Assembly: GCF_050003625.1 (NCBI RefSeq)
Contig: NC_134398.1
Location: 107,540,026 to 107,604,025 of the forward strand
DNA: 64,000 nt
Direction: 5' to 3'
Source of the DNA: Haematobia irritans
Lineage: Eukaryota; Arthropoda; Insecta; Diptera; Muscidae
Each line of letters starts with the position of its first letter. The stretch's first letter is position 1. The notes beneath the pieces were generated by a model. That model was not told the DNA's origin, ran no database searches, and saw only the letters and a list, made by a program, of their open reading frames with translations. Position numbers and translations under genes: made by a program. Below, piece after piece: positions 44,372-58,066 of the stretch.

Positions 44372-44460
44372 AAAAGTAACGCCTTCTCTTAGTAATATGA
44401 CCATAATCACTTATGTTATGCCTGCACGACATCTACCACATAGTAGGTAAGGTTAAGGTC

Positions 44461-45690
44461 ACAGATCTCGGTGACTCTCGCAACAATCCGCGGTTCAGCT
44501 TTGGTGAGGCTTGAGCCTGTAGAAACTTCCCGCATATGATTTTCGCCATAGTCTGTAGGTTTTATGTCTCCTTCGGCTTCGCTAGGAGATTTTTTCACTG
44601 CTGACTCTACCGGAGGCTTGTCCGTTTCGGTATCCTTTGGCTGATCGCTTTTGTATACCTTCATATGGATATCATGAAAGCCATAACTTACGCGTCCTTG
44701 GGTCTGGGCTAGATGTGGCAGCGACTCTATGTTTAATATAAACACCGCATGTCGTCTTGGTCCATCCACCTCATCCAAACGACCAACCTTCCAATCGGCG
44801 GTTGGAAGATCTGGGTTACATTCTTTTAGTCTCTCTAGTATTGACTCAGGATCAGGAGGGTTTGCCGGTATCCATGCATGTGCTCTAGGTTTAGCCGGTA
44901 TGTCTTTTTTATCGACTAACTCCAAAGCGGCTCCTTCCCAAACTTCACCAATTAGCATCAATGCAGCTTTAAAGCAATCCATAGACCTCTGGTCTGCAAA
45001 AGCTATTAACTTATATCGTCCTTGATACCATCCAGCATCTTGCCGTCGAGGACTTGGTCCGGGAAACTTTTTTCGCACCTCTGAGTAGACACCAGACATC
45101 GCGTTCTCAATTTCCCCCCATTTTTGCCTTGGAATCATACCGTCCAATGCTCCTTTATTAATAATAGCCATCACAAGGCTGTCTTTTGCAACTGAGGCAA
45201 ACGATCTTTGATCCCGTTTGGAGGATGGTAGCTCATCCGGTGATCGTTCCCTTTTTCCAGCTTCAAGAATTCCTTGAGCCCATTTTAAGGAATCGCTTTG
45301 CTTAGCCGACAACGTGCTTGGGTCGACTGATCCTAATTTCTTTAGGATAAACAAAGCATTTCTTCGTTCCTTGAATCTCTTTCGAGAGGGATTGCCTCCT
45401 TTTGATGTCGTCACCTTAGAAAAGGTTCGACTTGCCAAAGTGTCACCGCCAGTCGACCCGTCTACAGGTCGATTAATTGGGCCTGACTCTTGGTCGCTGC
45501 CCAAATTTATAACTTCAGTCGTTACCCGTCCACTGGACCCTCAAGTTAGCAACCCAGTGGATGACTTTGAATTTCGCTGCATGGTGGTTTATTATTTCCA
45601 CCACACGTGAAATTCGTAATAAGTACTTATTACGATGAAATACTCCGCTATTAGAAAACACGTCCGTTCAGTTCGACGGTTGAATAATAA
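44461..45690 (-). pseudogene. LINE-B copy 3: 5' UTR and ORF1, 3'-truncated
   Basis: The 5' UTR begins near 45690 (ttcaaccgtcgaactgaac) and the start is near 45585 (atgcagcg); stops or shifts occur in the first ~30 codons. From 45504 the frame is open to ARVTEIC at 44461, where the element ends abruptly and is joined to gaccttaaccttacc, possibly a remnant of its own tail. Apart from one 81-bp tract it is almost identical to copy 1. Loss of the 3' part with a kept 5' end is the opposite of usual LINE truncation. Confidence 0.8.
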
Positions 45691-46765
45691 TCCTACTAGA
45701 TTATTAGCATAAGCCTAAAAGTATGTGTGCCATTTCACCTGTACAATAACGCCCGATAGAACATTACAGATGGCTGTAGGCAATGAAGATAACCAGTTTA
45801 ATGTGTGATGTTAGATAAATTGTATCTAGATAGTTCTAGATGGTTGGAGGCCAGACTATTCAGAATTTTCGAAATCGTCAAAGCACGGCATATAAGTCCC
45901 TGGCGGAGGGAGCTGTGAAGCCAGTCGTAAGCTAATGTTTATACAGTACACATCGTAGAGCAAATAAGTGAAACCAATCAGTTAAACAGATTATAAATTG
46001 TAGATTGTCGATATTTGAAAAGAACTGTGTTTAAATTATCCAATAATTTTACAAAATTTTCTATTAAAAGGCAACTTTGACAAAAGTTTCTATAAAGAAA
46101 TTTGACAAACTTTTGTATTGAAACAATATTTTTTTACGAACTTTATAAAACTAGAATGTCAAAATGTTGGTTTTATAGAAAATTATGTTAAAATTTTGGT
46201 TTTACAAACTTTTTTATAGAATTAAAAATATATAAAATGTTCTCCAATATATATTTTTCTATAAAAAATGTTGTTCTATTGAATATTTTGTCAAAAATGT
46301 GTTTCTTTTAAAATACATTTTTTAGGACAAGTTGAAATCAATTCAATAAATGGTATAATTCCATTGTTAAGTCAAATTTTCTAACTCTAAGGTATTGCAA
46401 AGTTTATTGTCTTTTAGACAAGACAACACTTTATATTATTGTCTGCCAAAAAATACTCGCCTTGGTTTGAAGATTTTTTTTTAGTATGCGACAATCTTTT
46501 TTTAGTGTTATGTTGAAACATTGAAAATTTTATCAATCCTTTAATTCTTTAGAAAATGTTGTGCAAATTCGTCAAATTTATCATCACCATAATTAGTAAT
46601 CAATCAATTTCTAACATCATTTGTATTAATAGTTTTCCAAAACCATAGTATGATTTTAAAAATTCCCTACGAAGGATAATAAAGATTCAAAAAAGGTCTG
46701 CAAAAAAATGTTTTAAGTTTAACTATCATACCTTATATATAATTAAATAAAACCTAAAAACAGAT
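45691..46765. other. non-coding stretch, LTR-like fragment and A/T minisatellite
   Basis: 45810-45960 has a catataagtccctggcggag promoter-like segment that could be part of an LTR (not proven). 46030-46330 is a diverged 'aaaattttctataaa' type minisatellite, related to 58680-58745. No gene. Confidence 0.35.
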
Positions 46766-46767
46766 AG

Positions 46768-46853
46768 TCTCCGGGTGCAATAGGATTTGAACCTGGACTT
46801 CTGGACTCCCGCTCCACAGCGCTACATACTGAGCTACATGAGCGCTGGTGCCC
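46768..46853 (-). repeat. tRNA-like sequence
   Basis: Minus strand: TGTAGCTCAGTATG (A-box-like), a 5-bp stem GTGGA/TCCAG around a seven-base loop, then GTCCAGGTTCAAATCC (B box). Acceptor pairing is poor and the base before the anticodon position is not U. Best read as a tRNA pseudogene or SINE head. Confidence 0.45.
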
Positions 46854-46955
46854 ACTTGCTATTAACATGTACAATACATATGCTATATTTGCACCATTTA
46901 ACTTAACAAACAGAAAAACAAATCATTGAAAAATGGCGGGAATTTTGCAAAACTA

Positions 46956-48660
<1,705 letters not shown>

Positions 48661-48908
48661 ATCAGTGAAAAAAAATTTTTTGTTCAGTAGTAAATTCTTA
48701 TACCCAGCGAACAAAACAGTAGTAGTAAAATTCCATGCCTTAATCTAGTTAATTAACTTTTCCTAACTGCTTTCAGTTTAGGATTTTTTACTGAAACAAG
48801 TAAATTTTATTATTTCACACAAATATTTAACTTAATGGAAATAAAATGGCTAAACTAAATTGATGAACATTTTGTCCTTAAGTTTCGAAGACCCTTTTTT
48901 CTGGGTGT
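48661..48908. mobile_element. possible MITE
   Basis: cagtgaaaaaaaattttttg on the left and accctttttt ctgggtg on the right form imperfect inverted ends about 245 bp apart, with cagcgaacaaaacagtagta inside. Resembles the CACT-A-run ends of other elements here; weak. Confidence 0.3.
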
Positions 48909-49079
48909 ACTATGTACTGTTTTGGATCTTTTCCAAAGATTACTTTTAATTTTTAAATATGAAATTAAGCGTAATCAATGTTATATATCATTTCAATGCA
49001 AGCTATGCTAAAAATATCCTCATTACCATACATATTTTTGCATGGTTATTTACGAGTTTTGGTGAAAAATCGAACATAC

Positions 49080-49425
49080 GCAAAAAAATTTCTGATTATA
49101 TCAGGAAATTAATTGATCCAATTAATTTTTTAATTGAAATGTCTTTAATCAAGAAAATATTAAATTCATTGTTTTAAATAAATTTTGAATTAAAAATTAA
49201 AAAAAAAATATTCCATTACTTTTTCTTGCCAGTTTATTTTAATTTAATTGTATAAATTACCTTTTTAATTAAAAAATTAAAAATTTTCAAACAGTGGCAT
49301 AATTTACTTGATGTTTCTATCTTGATTGAAAAGTTGATTGTTTCAATTAATTTATTAATTGAAATTTTAAACTTCTACTAAATTTTTATTGGACAAATTT
49401 TTGTGATATTTTTTCCTGTGTACAC
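49080..49425. repeat. 'attaattgatccaatta' repeat element, copy 2
   Basis: gcaaaaaaatttctgatta, gaaattaattgatccaatta, taattgaaatgtcttt, later ttcaattaatttattaattg and an end in atttttgtgatattttttcc, tgtgta. Same block order as 18478-18715. Confidence 0.55.
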
Positions 49426-49559
49426 TCATTGGAGTCTTCAATCAGTGTAAACGGCCCTTAGATTTCACAAACGACAAATTGAGTTAATAAACATTTATGG
49501 TACATCTTGAGTAAGAATTTATTATACATGAGGTATACTAAAGAGCACAATTTCATCAA

Positions 49560-50145
49560 AAATCGAAATAAACGAGAAGGACCTTTGAATAATGAGTTCA
49601 TGTGAAATGGAATTCGTGCCACATAAAATAAAAAGCAATGATAAAAGGTCCGTCGAAAATATGACAAGATCGCGATTATCTGACAAAAATTTGGACGCTG
49701 TGATATTTTTACTTAAATCGAAGTACAAAAGGATTATCACAAGTATACGAAAATACGCCTAATCTAACTTAATCCTTAAAATGTTTGCTGAGTAAGATAG
49801 CGATATGAAATGGCTTTTTTATTTATTTTTGTCATAAAATTTTTGTTTTTATTTTCTTCACAATGTTGAGTGGGACTATGTGTTCGTTAAGTATGATAGC
49901 AATTTAAAATTGCTTTTTAATTTACTCTTATGTTCTTTTGTTGTAAAAAAATTTAATTAATCTAAATTGGTTTAATGTACAACAATTTTTTGGCGCTGTA
50001 GATTGTTATTACTTAAAATATTTAAAGAATCCCAAAAATTTCGGGATCCCGAAAAAAATCTCGAAAAATCCCGGGATTCAATATTTTGAAATCACGAATC
50101 CCGGGATTTTTAAAAATCGATCCCGAATGAAAGCCCTAGTCGGTA
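49560..50145. mobile_element. hAT-like relic with GGGATCCCG end, copy 1
   Basis: Shares ordered sequence with 58067-58675 (gagttcatgtgaaatggaat, attcgtgccacata, tttggacgc, aatgttttgctgagtaagat, ggcgctgtagattgttatta). The right end carries cgggatcccga, aatcccgggatt, gaatcccggga and ends gatcccgaatgaaagcccta; its complement TAGGGCTTTC is the form of a hAT end. No transposase. Confidence 0.5.
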
Positions 50146-51292
50146 CTATGATCGTGTTTCCAAACCTAAATTACAGGTGCAAAACAACAATAAATATTTT
50201 CTAATCGAAACATAACATCGAAGAAATTGTCCAAACTATCAAGTCCAAAACATAACATACACTAAGCGAAAAATAGTCGAGCTATTAACTATTTTTCAAT
50301 TCAATTTCTATTTATTTCGTAATACAAAACCAATGAACCGATGTACAAATTCGTTAATACAACCTTTACTCTTTGAACACCAATTGTAAACATTACGACT
50401 TTTTAGCACAGTAAAGAAAAGTAACAACAAATTTTTTGATTTTCACCTGCGAAACACCAGCGTAGAAAAGTTTATTTCAATAGTCGGATTGTTTGTTCGC
50501 TTTCTGCAGTTAATTTTGGTTTTTAAAATAATTAATTCTAAACTAAATTTTGCTCAATTGATGCGTGCGTTTGTGTCCAAATTTAACAAGAATACGTAAA
50601 TTCTCGATAATACTATAGTATATATACAGTTTACCTGTATAATACAGAGTATACACAGAAAAAGGTAAACTGTACTATAGGTAGAATTTAATACCCTGGA
50701 GTACTTTTTAACTACACTTCACGAAATTACATCCTCTCATAGAAGAAATATGAACTAAAATTAACGAACAAAAACCATGACCTTTTAACCATAAAGTAAT
50801 TCGTTCTTACTATTTTTGCGGGAATCATATGAAAATTTTCTTCTGAGTTAGTTCATATTGAACTTATATGTACGGTCAATGAACTATATACCTAAGTTTA
50901 GTTCATAAAACTTGAGACAAAAACGGAAAATTTCATTGGGCTGTAGAAAATTTTGAAAAAAAAATAAACAATTTATTTACAAACAAATATTTTTGTGCAA
51001 TAAAAATAAGTTAAATTTAGCGTTAGTTTAACTACGTAATTTAATTCTTTAATATATGTCCATACTAAACTTTTAATGTGCATTATTTCGAAGACCACCT
51101 TTTTAATATAAATTAATTAAACATGAATCACCCTGTAGTTAGATGAATTTAATTCTACTTCTTGGAAATATGTGTTAGCTTTTGTTTTTGAAACTATTCT
51201 ATAAATAGAACACATGCTTGTATGTATTTGTATACAAATACACATAATTATGTATGAATGGTGAACAAAGTCATATTTGGTTAGTAGTACAG
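50146..51292. other. AT-rich stretch, nothing recognised
   Basis: 50655-50945 contains tacacagaaaaaggtaaactg and several attagttcat blocks, possibly a decayed MITE. No gene. Confidence 0.35.
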
Positions 51293-51375
51293 ATGTTGGC
51301 TATGTGGCTCAGTGCATAATACTCGCGTTTTGAAAACTGATGGTACGTGGTTCGATCCTCCGTCCGGGAGGTGCA
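51293..51375 (+). repeat. tRNA-like sequence
   Basis: TATGTGGCTCAGTGCATAAT (A-box-like) and GTGGTTCGATCCTCCG (B box) about 45 bases apart, followed by a T-run. Reminiscent of other tRNA-like heads in the window. No convincing cloverleaf. Confidence 0.4.
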
Positions 51376-51716
51376 GTGTAATTTTTTTTTGAAATTATGA
51401 ATTCTAATAAATATTTCTAAATTGTTTGTATATTGAGAAGATAAAGTGCAAAATAGGTCATGCAGATACAAAATGTTTCAAATCTTCTTCCCCTCCATTA
51501 CTTTTCTTTTGTTACAAAACTGGTATTGGTTCATTTTTATATTGGATCATACCAACAGCCAACGATAACATATAATGACTTATTTTCATATGGTGAGACA
51601 TATTTCATCCGAAAGTACAGTTAAAATTGTATGGCTAACGAAGCTGAATTTAAAATTTGCAAATATAATCTATAAGAAGCATTTTTCTAGGGAAATCATA
51701 AAATTCTCATCAAACG

Positions 51717-52206
51717 TACGCTCAAGAAACTCGCTTTTGTAACATATGCCCCAAACACAAAATGTGCTTCAAGCATATATATTTTCAGAATTGGTCGAAA
51801 CAAAATATTGTTTGTATTGTTAAAACATATTACGTTTCACTTCAGGCATACACTGGTAAAAAATTAATGAAGTGGTCTTTGTGGATATATATTTTCAAGG
51901 CGCCAATTGGTTTCTTCCATTATTTTACTTGCTTCATACTCTCTGGGTCTCTCTTTCTAAAAACATATATGTTTATAGGTTATTTCTAAATTAATATTAA
52001 TATAATTGGATGCAAATCCAAGCGTATTATATTTACAAACATTTTATGTCCCAAACATAATATGTTCCAACATATTAACATATATTTCCCAAACATGTTA
52101 AGCAAGTTTATTAACATTATATGCTTTCACTTAAAAATATTGTGTTAACAAATTTGAGTTCGAAACATATAATTTTTACACTCAGACAGTCTTTTTCGTC
52201 CATGTA
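51717..52206 (-). mobile_element. TIR family 1 element, short inverted copy
   Basis: 490 bp, the reverse of the copy at 60352-61299: begins tacgctcaagaaactcgct (right end, diverged) and ends acagtctttttcgtccatgta (left end). Same 'aacatattatgtttggg' type blocks. Non-coding. Confidence 0.55.
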
Positions 52207-52529
52207 TATCTGATATATCGACTGCTTCATTCAAAGTACGCTAAGTCTAAAAAGTGAATTTTACAGGAAGCAAGTTCAAAGTTTTGTTTTTGAAATTTCT
52301 CAAACCCCGTATAAGATAGAAATACCCTTGTTTTCGGTCTTAAAATCATATTTATTATAGTTTTTTTAGTATTTACGATCTCAAAATAATGATAATAGAT
52401 CATGGCTAAAAATTACTTAGACCACTTTAACCGAACAAAGCCTTTTGACCGTTTTACATTGAATATTTTTTAAAACTTTAGTCATAGGCTAATATTAATT
52501 AAACAATATTAATCATAACTTTTGATAGA

Positions 52530-53419
52530 AGTGTAGTGCATATGTTTGTAACAACTAAATGTTGGCGAGATAGACACATGGGGTATCGGTCCCTGAGTCG
52601 ATGTCCCTCTGTCCGTGCATCTATCTGTGAACACATTTTTGTAATAAAAGTCCAGGTCGCAATTTTATTCTAATCGACTGACACACGTTTCTGTTTTGGA
52701 TCAGAATAGGACACTATTGATCGGTTCAGATTTAAATATAGCTCCCATATATATCTTTCACCCGATATGGACTTAACATATTTATATATAAGCTAGAGTT
52801 TTACTTGAAATTTTGCACAAGGAGTACAATTAGCATTATACTCTAGGGTGCTACATTTGATTGAAATCGTTTGAGATTTAGATATAGCTCCCATATTATT
52901 GTTTTTCCGAATTGGGTTAATATAGCCAAAATACCCCCATTTCCTTATAAAATCGGCACTGCAAATGTAAAAATGAGTAAAAATCAACTTTTCCTATACC
53001 TCTAATACATATCTTTCGATTAATAAATCGTAAATTAAGTTTTTCGAAATTGCATAAAAATGTCTGTAGATTTAAAAAATTTCCAATTGGGAGCATATAC
53101 CATTGGGTATATAACGCAACTAAGGATTTGAGATGGTATCGAAAATATGGATCCACAAAGTGGTGTGTATAATATAGACTTTACTTACTTGTTATGGACT
53201 AACAAAATGCTTTTAGGTTTCCAAATTGAGGCAAATCGCATAAAAGTTGCGACGTTTATATCATCAAATCGGGAAATTTGGCTATATGGGGCAGTATAAA
53301 AACATATACCAAAGTTTTTTCCAATCGACTTAATCGACTTTTATTCCAATATACTAAAAATTTCAGCAGCATAGAACCCTTTTGATTTTGAAAGAAATCG
53401 CCTCAATGTATCTCCCACA
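52530..53419. repeat. hairpin-family dispersed repeat, left piece
   Basis: Contains gcatatgtttgtaac, gcgagatagacacatgg, ggtcgcaattttattcta, gatatagctcccatatatat and tgcacaaggagtacaat, as in the 18.9-kb relative but longer. It is interrupted at 53419 by TIR family 2 and appears to continue at 57251. Confidence 0.5.
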
Positions 53420-54669
53420 CTCAAAAAAAAAGCATGCCCGTTTCTAAAGATTTTGTCTTTACTTTAACAATTTTGGTATTGATTCCGAACCAAAGAACCG
53501 GAGCATACAAGTAAAGATACTTTTAAGACACAATTGTCTTTTAAATTTGGGTTTTGTGTACTTGCTTCTAGGAAGCAAATTTTAATTTTTTTTTGTTTTT
53601 TCCTTCATATGCTATCGAACTCCTTTAAAATTGTTAATAATTGTTACTTGTGCATACCAGATTTTATATAAATCAAAATATCATTGAAATTTGTATAACT
53701 TTTCACATATTGTCAGTATACATAAAAATAATTTAATTGTTGAAAAACTTCTACCAAAAGATACCAAAATTTGAATAAACGGTTTCACAAGTTTAAATCA
53801 AGATTGGTTTTTTTCAACAAAAATCGAGTTAACGACAACTTTATTTTCCACATTCAGACTCGACTTCCAGTAGAAATTAGGCTATGTTTCAAGTAAAAAA
53901 CGTCTTTAAAATAAAGTGTTGAAAATCATGTCCTATTTTTGTACGATTTTTTGCTTTGTAGTAGAGGTGTGCACGTGACACGAAATTTTCGTGACTCACG
54001 AAATTTTTCGTGACTCACGCGTGAGCCGTGAGTCACGATGGAGTCAATCTCGTGAGCGTGCGTGAGCGTGATCAAGCTGAAAATTTTCGTGCGTGAGCGT
54101 GAGTCACGAAAAAAAATTCTTCGTGAATGTGCGTGAGTAAAAATGTTTGATAATTACACTCACGAAAACAAAATCACGCTCACGATTTGAATCACGATAA
54201 CTACTTTAATCACGCTCACGATTTAAATCACGCTCACGATTTTAATCACGCTCACGATTTGAATCACGCTCACGACTTGTATCACGCTCACGATTTGAAT
54301 CACGATCTCAATTTGAATCACGATCTCAATTTGAATCACGATCACGATGTCAATCGCACTCACGATGTCAGTCACGCCCTCGATTTTAATCACGCTCACG
54401 ACATTGGTCACACTCACGACTTTGGTCACACTAAACCTTCCAATGTATGGATTGTGTAATAGTTTTTTTTTCATTTAAAATTAATTGATTAAAAAAGTAA
54501 TATTGAAGCGCTGGTTTTCGGTGCAAAAACCGAGTATAGTGCTGTTCCTTAAACAATAAAACCTTTTATAAAATATTGCTTTGTTTTTTTTTCTAACGAA
54601 AATGAGAAATATTGTCGAAAAAGTGTACCATAAAAAATTGGTAGATTAAATAAAATTCTAATTAACGAG

Positions 54670-56210
54670 TAAAGTAGAAAGTCGGGCCGGGCCGACTACA
54701 TCATACCCCAAATCACCCCTACTGAATTAGTGAACATTGTTTGTAGAGTATCAATGATATAGGTTTGGGGAAAACCACATTTCCAGATTTAATAACATTA
54801 CTGGGTACATGGGAGTTTTATCATAATCTGATATTAACATAGGAGTATAGTTGATTCTGAACCTACAGAGTTATTTAGTATGCTACTAATATTGAGTCCT
54901 TTATTAAAAAAACTGGAAATCGCTCAATTAGTGTGGGTAATAAATTCAAATTTCTGAAAATAGGGTAATAGATTTATGTAATAGCTTTTATTTGAAATTT
55001 GAGCAACATACACTGAAAAAACAGTGAACCCACCAGGAAGAAAACTTTGGGTTAATTTTAGAAAATTTTGAATATTTGTAGAAAATTTTAACTAAACAGT
55101 ATTACAAACGTTGGCATCACGTCGATGTCATACAAATAAGTAAATATTTGTCGACAAATTCAAGAAAATTTATTAGACATAACTAAGTTTTTTCACTTGT
55201 TAAGGAAAATTTTGTAGTTTGAAGGAAAAACGTGGAGTTCAAAATTGCAAGAATGTCTTTAGTGACATACGAAGTTCATGATGGACGCATTTTTGGTAAA
55301 GTTTACAAATTTAAAGAAATTCTGAACTATTTTGTGGAAGACAGGAATTTAGTTAATCGTTATGCTTTATTTGAGTATATTTTTTTCCTCGGTTATAGTT
55401 AATTTAACTAACGTGCACAAAAAATTATTAGAGTAAAGGAAACTTCCTTCAAACATAATAATACCATGAACTAAAATAAAGTTAAATTGGCTTTAGTGAA
55501 ATAGAGAGTTCACGTTTTTTTGAGTGTAGGTTAATAAATAAGAGTATTATGGTCAAATTTGGGAAAATCGATCGATGCATTTATATGGGAGCTATATCCA
55601 TATATTGGTTGATACCACAGAGGGTTGCCTTGTGCTAAATTAGAGTAAGATCGGGTATTAGATAAGGCTACTATGGTTAGAAATAAAGTTACAAGGGGTA
55701 CATTTTTCAAAAGCGGTCATATCTAAATATGACCCGATTTGGATTATATTTTGCAGGTTTTGTTGATATTACAGGAGATTACCTTGTGCCAACTTTGAGT
55801 AAGATCGGTTAATAAATGAGGCCACAATGGTCAACAATAAGGTTATAAGGGGCAAATTTTGAAAATTGGGCGCTACATATATATGGCAGCTATATCCAAA
55901 TCTGCACCGATTTGGATGATATTTTGCACATAGAGTCAGTGGATTACATTGTGACAAATTTGACGCCGATCGGTTAGTAAATGAGCGCAATCCCCCATTT
56001 ATCGAAATCGGGCGATACATATACATATATGGGAGCTATATCTAAATTCAATAGCGTTCGTCCTTGTGCCAATAAAGAGCCACATACCAAATTTAATCAA
56101 AATCGGTTAATAATTGCGACCGGAATCCTGCGAACAACAAATACATGGACGGACGGACCACAAGGGCTAGATCAACTCAGGAGGTGATTCTGAGTCGATC
56201 GGTATATATG
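54670..56210. mobile_element. hairpin-family repeat nested in the hAT
   Basis: Starts near gtcgggccgggccgac (palindromic) followed by cataccccaaatcacc, and ends after an inverted gatcaactca/tgagtcgatc block at 56170-56200 preceded by ggacggacgga. Inside are ~150-bp units each with a tatatggcagctatatc or gggagctatatc core. Related to 59717-60351. It contains the MITE 55011-55526. Confidence 0.5.
55011..55526. mobile_element. MITE with TA duplication
   Basis: 516 bp, ends CACTGAAAAAACAGTGAAC and (inverse) CACTCAAAAAAACGTGAAC, flanked by TA on both sides. Size, ends and TA target fit a Tc1/mariner-type MITE. Non-coding. It is the innermost of four nested elements. Confidence 0.7.
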
Positions 56211-57250
56211 TATTTTAATTTCCATTAAGTTAGCATAGAAAAATATTTTAGTTCATTCGTACTAAGAAGTATTCAACCTTTCAATTAAGCCAACTGCCTA
56301 AACATTTGAGAATAACAATTCGAAAATTACCAAGAAGTATTTATTTTTGTCATTACAAATAAGTCATTATAACTCACCGCAATGTAATGCAACGTGTAAT
56401 GACTGCTTTACTCCTGGTAATGCCAATTCTAATGAGATGTGGTTGCCTAGCTTTTGCTGGGTATATATATTATTTATCGTCAAATTAGCATTTCTACAGT
56501 CGTGAATGTGCGTAAATTCTTCACAAAATTTTTCGTGCATTTGTAACAATTCTCTGTCGCGAGTGTGAGCGTCCAGAACAATTTTCGTGCGTGAGTTTTG
56601 GAAAATAAATTCCTTCGTGAGTGTGCGTGAGCAAAAAATTTCTTTCGTGAGTGTGAGCGGCTCGAATATTTTTCATGCGTGAGCGTGCGTGAGCAAAAAT
56701 TTTCTTTCGTGAGTGTGCGTGAGCGTGAATGCCTCGAATTTTTTTCGTGCGTGAGTGTGCGTGAGTATAATTTTTCTATCGTGAGTGTGCGTGAGCGTGA
56801 TTATTTAAAATAAATTCATTCGTGAGTGTTCGTGAGTGTGAGCGGTTCGAAAATTTTTCGTGCGTGAGTGTGTGTGAGTAAGATTTTTCCGTCGTGAGTG
56901 TGCGTGAGCGTGAGTAAAATATTACTCACGTGCACACCTTTACTTTGTAGTGAAGATGCAAAAAGACAACAAATTTGAAGACAATTTCATTAATTTTAAA
57001 GAATTTTTATGAATTATTAAAGTCAAGTTGACGTTAGCCCTAAAATTTTTTCTTTCATGTTATGATACCCATTTTGAAGTCAAATCACTTAATTATAAGG
57101 ACAATACGACTTCAAAGAAAAGTTTATCGACTTTTGGACAAGGAAAAAAAAACTTTATATTAGAGAAATGCGTCTTCTAAACTAAGCAAAATTTGCATTC
57201 GTATTTTAAGGACATGAAACCTTTGACTTCACGACAATATTTTTTCAGTG

Positions 57251-58066
57251 CATATATCGCCCGATATGCACTTATATGGCCCTAGAATGTAGGTTTTGTC
57301 GTGATTTTCTTTAAATTTTGCACAAGGAGTACAATTGATAGTATGTATCAAATTTGATTGAAATCAGTCCAGATTTAGACATAGCTCCAACATATAATTG
57401 AAGTGGCCTCATTCAAAGACATATGACTTAGCGGGCGTATGCGAATTCAAAAATTTCCTGCCCTAAATTTAAAGAAAAATGTTTTAAAGCAAAGATTATT
57501 TTCTGTTAGTTAAAATTTGTAGCCGAACCTGTTTTTCTCGGTGTAAGGTTCATATATTCTTGATTTTTGTCTACTTGGAGATCAAGGCCAAAGATGGGGT
57601 ATGCCGGTTCATGTTTTGATATAGCCCCCATATAAACCTAAATTGCATGCAATTGGAAATATAGGGGTATTTATGTCCATAAATAGATGGACGAAATATG
57701 GTTTATATCGGTCCATGGTTTAGTATAGACCACATATGGATCGATCCCCCGATTTGACTTCCTTGGCTTCCAGACACCTCAATTTGTATCCGATTTGTAT
57801 GAAATCTGGAGGTATGTTGGACCCTCCAATGGTCAGAATGGTGATGTGCATCGATCCATGTCGTGGTATAGCCCCCATAAAGGACCACCTCCGCATTTAA
57901 CATATGGGTCTTCCAGAAAACGTAATTTTTAGGACTGTTTAAGAGCTGAAATATAATAATAGGATATCTCAAAGTTGGTTTATATCGAAAAGGGTTTGAT
58001 ATAATCCTGATATTCGGCGGTCTCCCGAATTAACTACTTTAAGGGGGTAGAAGGCGCACGGATCCA
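57251..58066. repeat. dispersed repeats, no gene
   Basis: 57251-57420 appears to continue the repeat broken at 53419 (catatatcgcccgatatg, tgcacaaggagtacaattg). 57590-58050 is another repeat with 'tatagcccccatata' blocks and 'cgatttgtatgaaatctgg'. Confidence 0.45.

Larger units (their letters stand above)
53962..56942. mobile_element. hAT element with CGTGAG arrays, non-autonomous
   Basis: 2981 bp. Ends TAGAGGTGTGCACGTGA and (inverse) TAAAGGTGTGCACGTGA, flanked by an exact 8-bp duplication CTTTGTAG (53954-53961 and 56943-56950), the size diagnostic for hAT. Both subterminal regions are arrays of cgtgag/ctcacg units (53970-54430 and 56510-56930). No transposase frame; the centre is other repeats. 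Confidence 0.9.
53420..57250 (+). mobile_element. TIR family 2 element carrying a hAT element
   Basis: Left end CACTCAAAAAAAAAGC, right end ATATTTTTTCAGTG. Left arm 53420-53953, right arm 56951-57250, collinear with copies at 12082-14574 and 61.3-63.69 kb. The middle is the hAT insertion 53962-56942. The target is a 'ctcccatatat' block of the surrounding repeat. Confidence 0.65.

Noticed and set aside
46768..46853. Functional tRNA gene
   Set aside because: A and B boxes are present but acceptor and D-stem pairing are poor and the base before the anticodon is not U. The same judgement applies at 15645, 51293 and 60721.
54187..54459. Plus-strand frame encoding repeated NHAHDLNHAHD
   Set aside because: Product of the cacgct/cacgat array at the hAT end; both strands and several frames stay open for the same reason.
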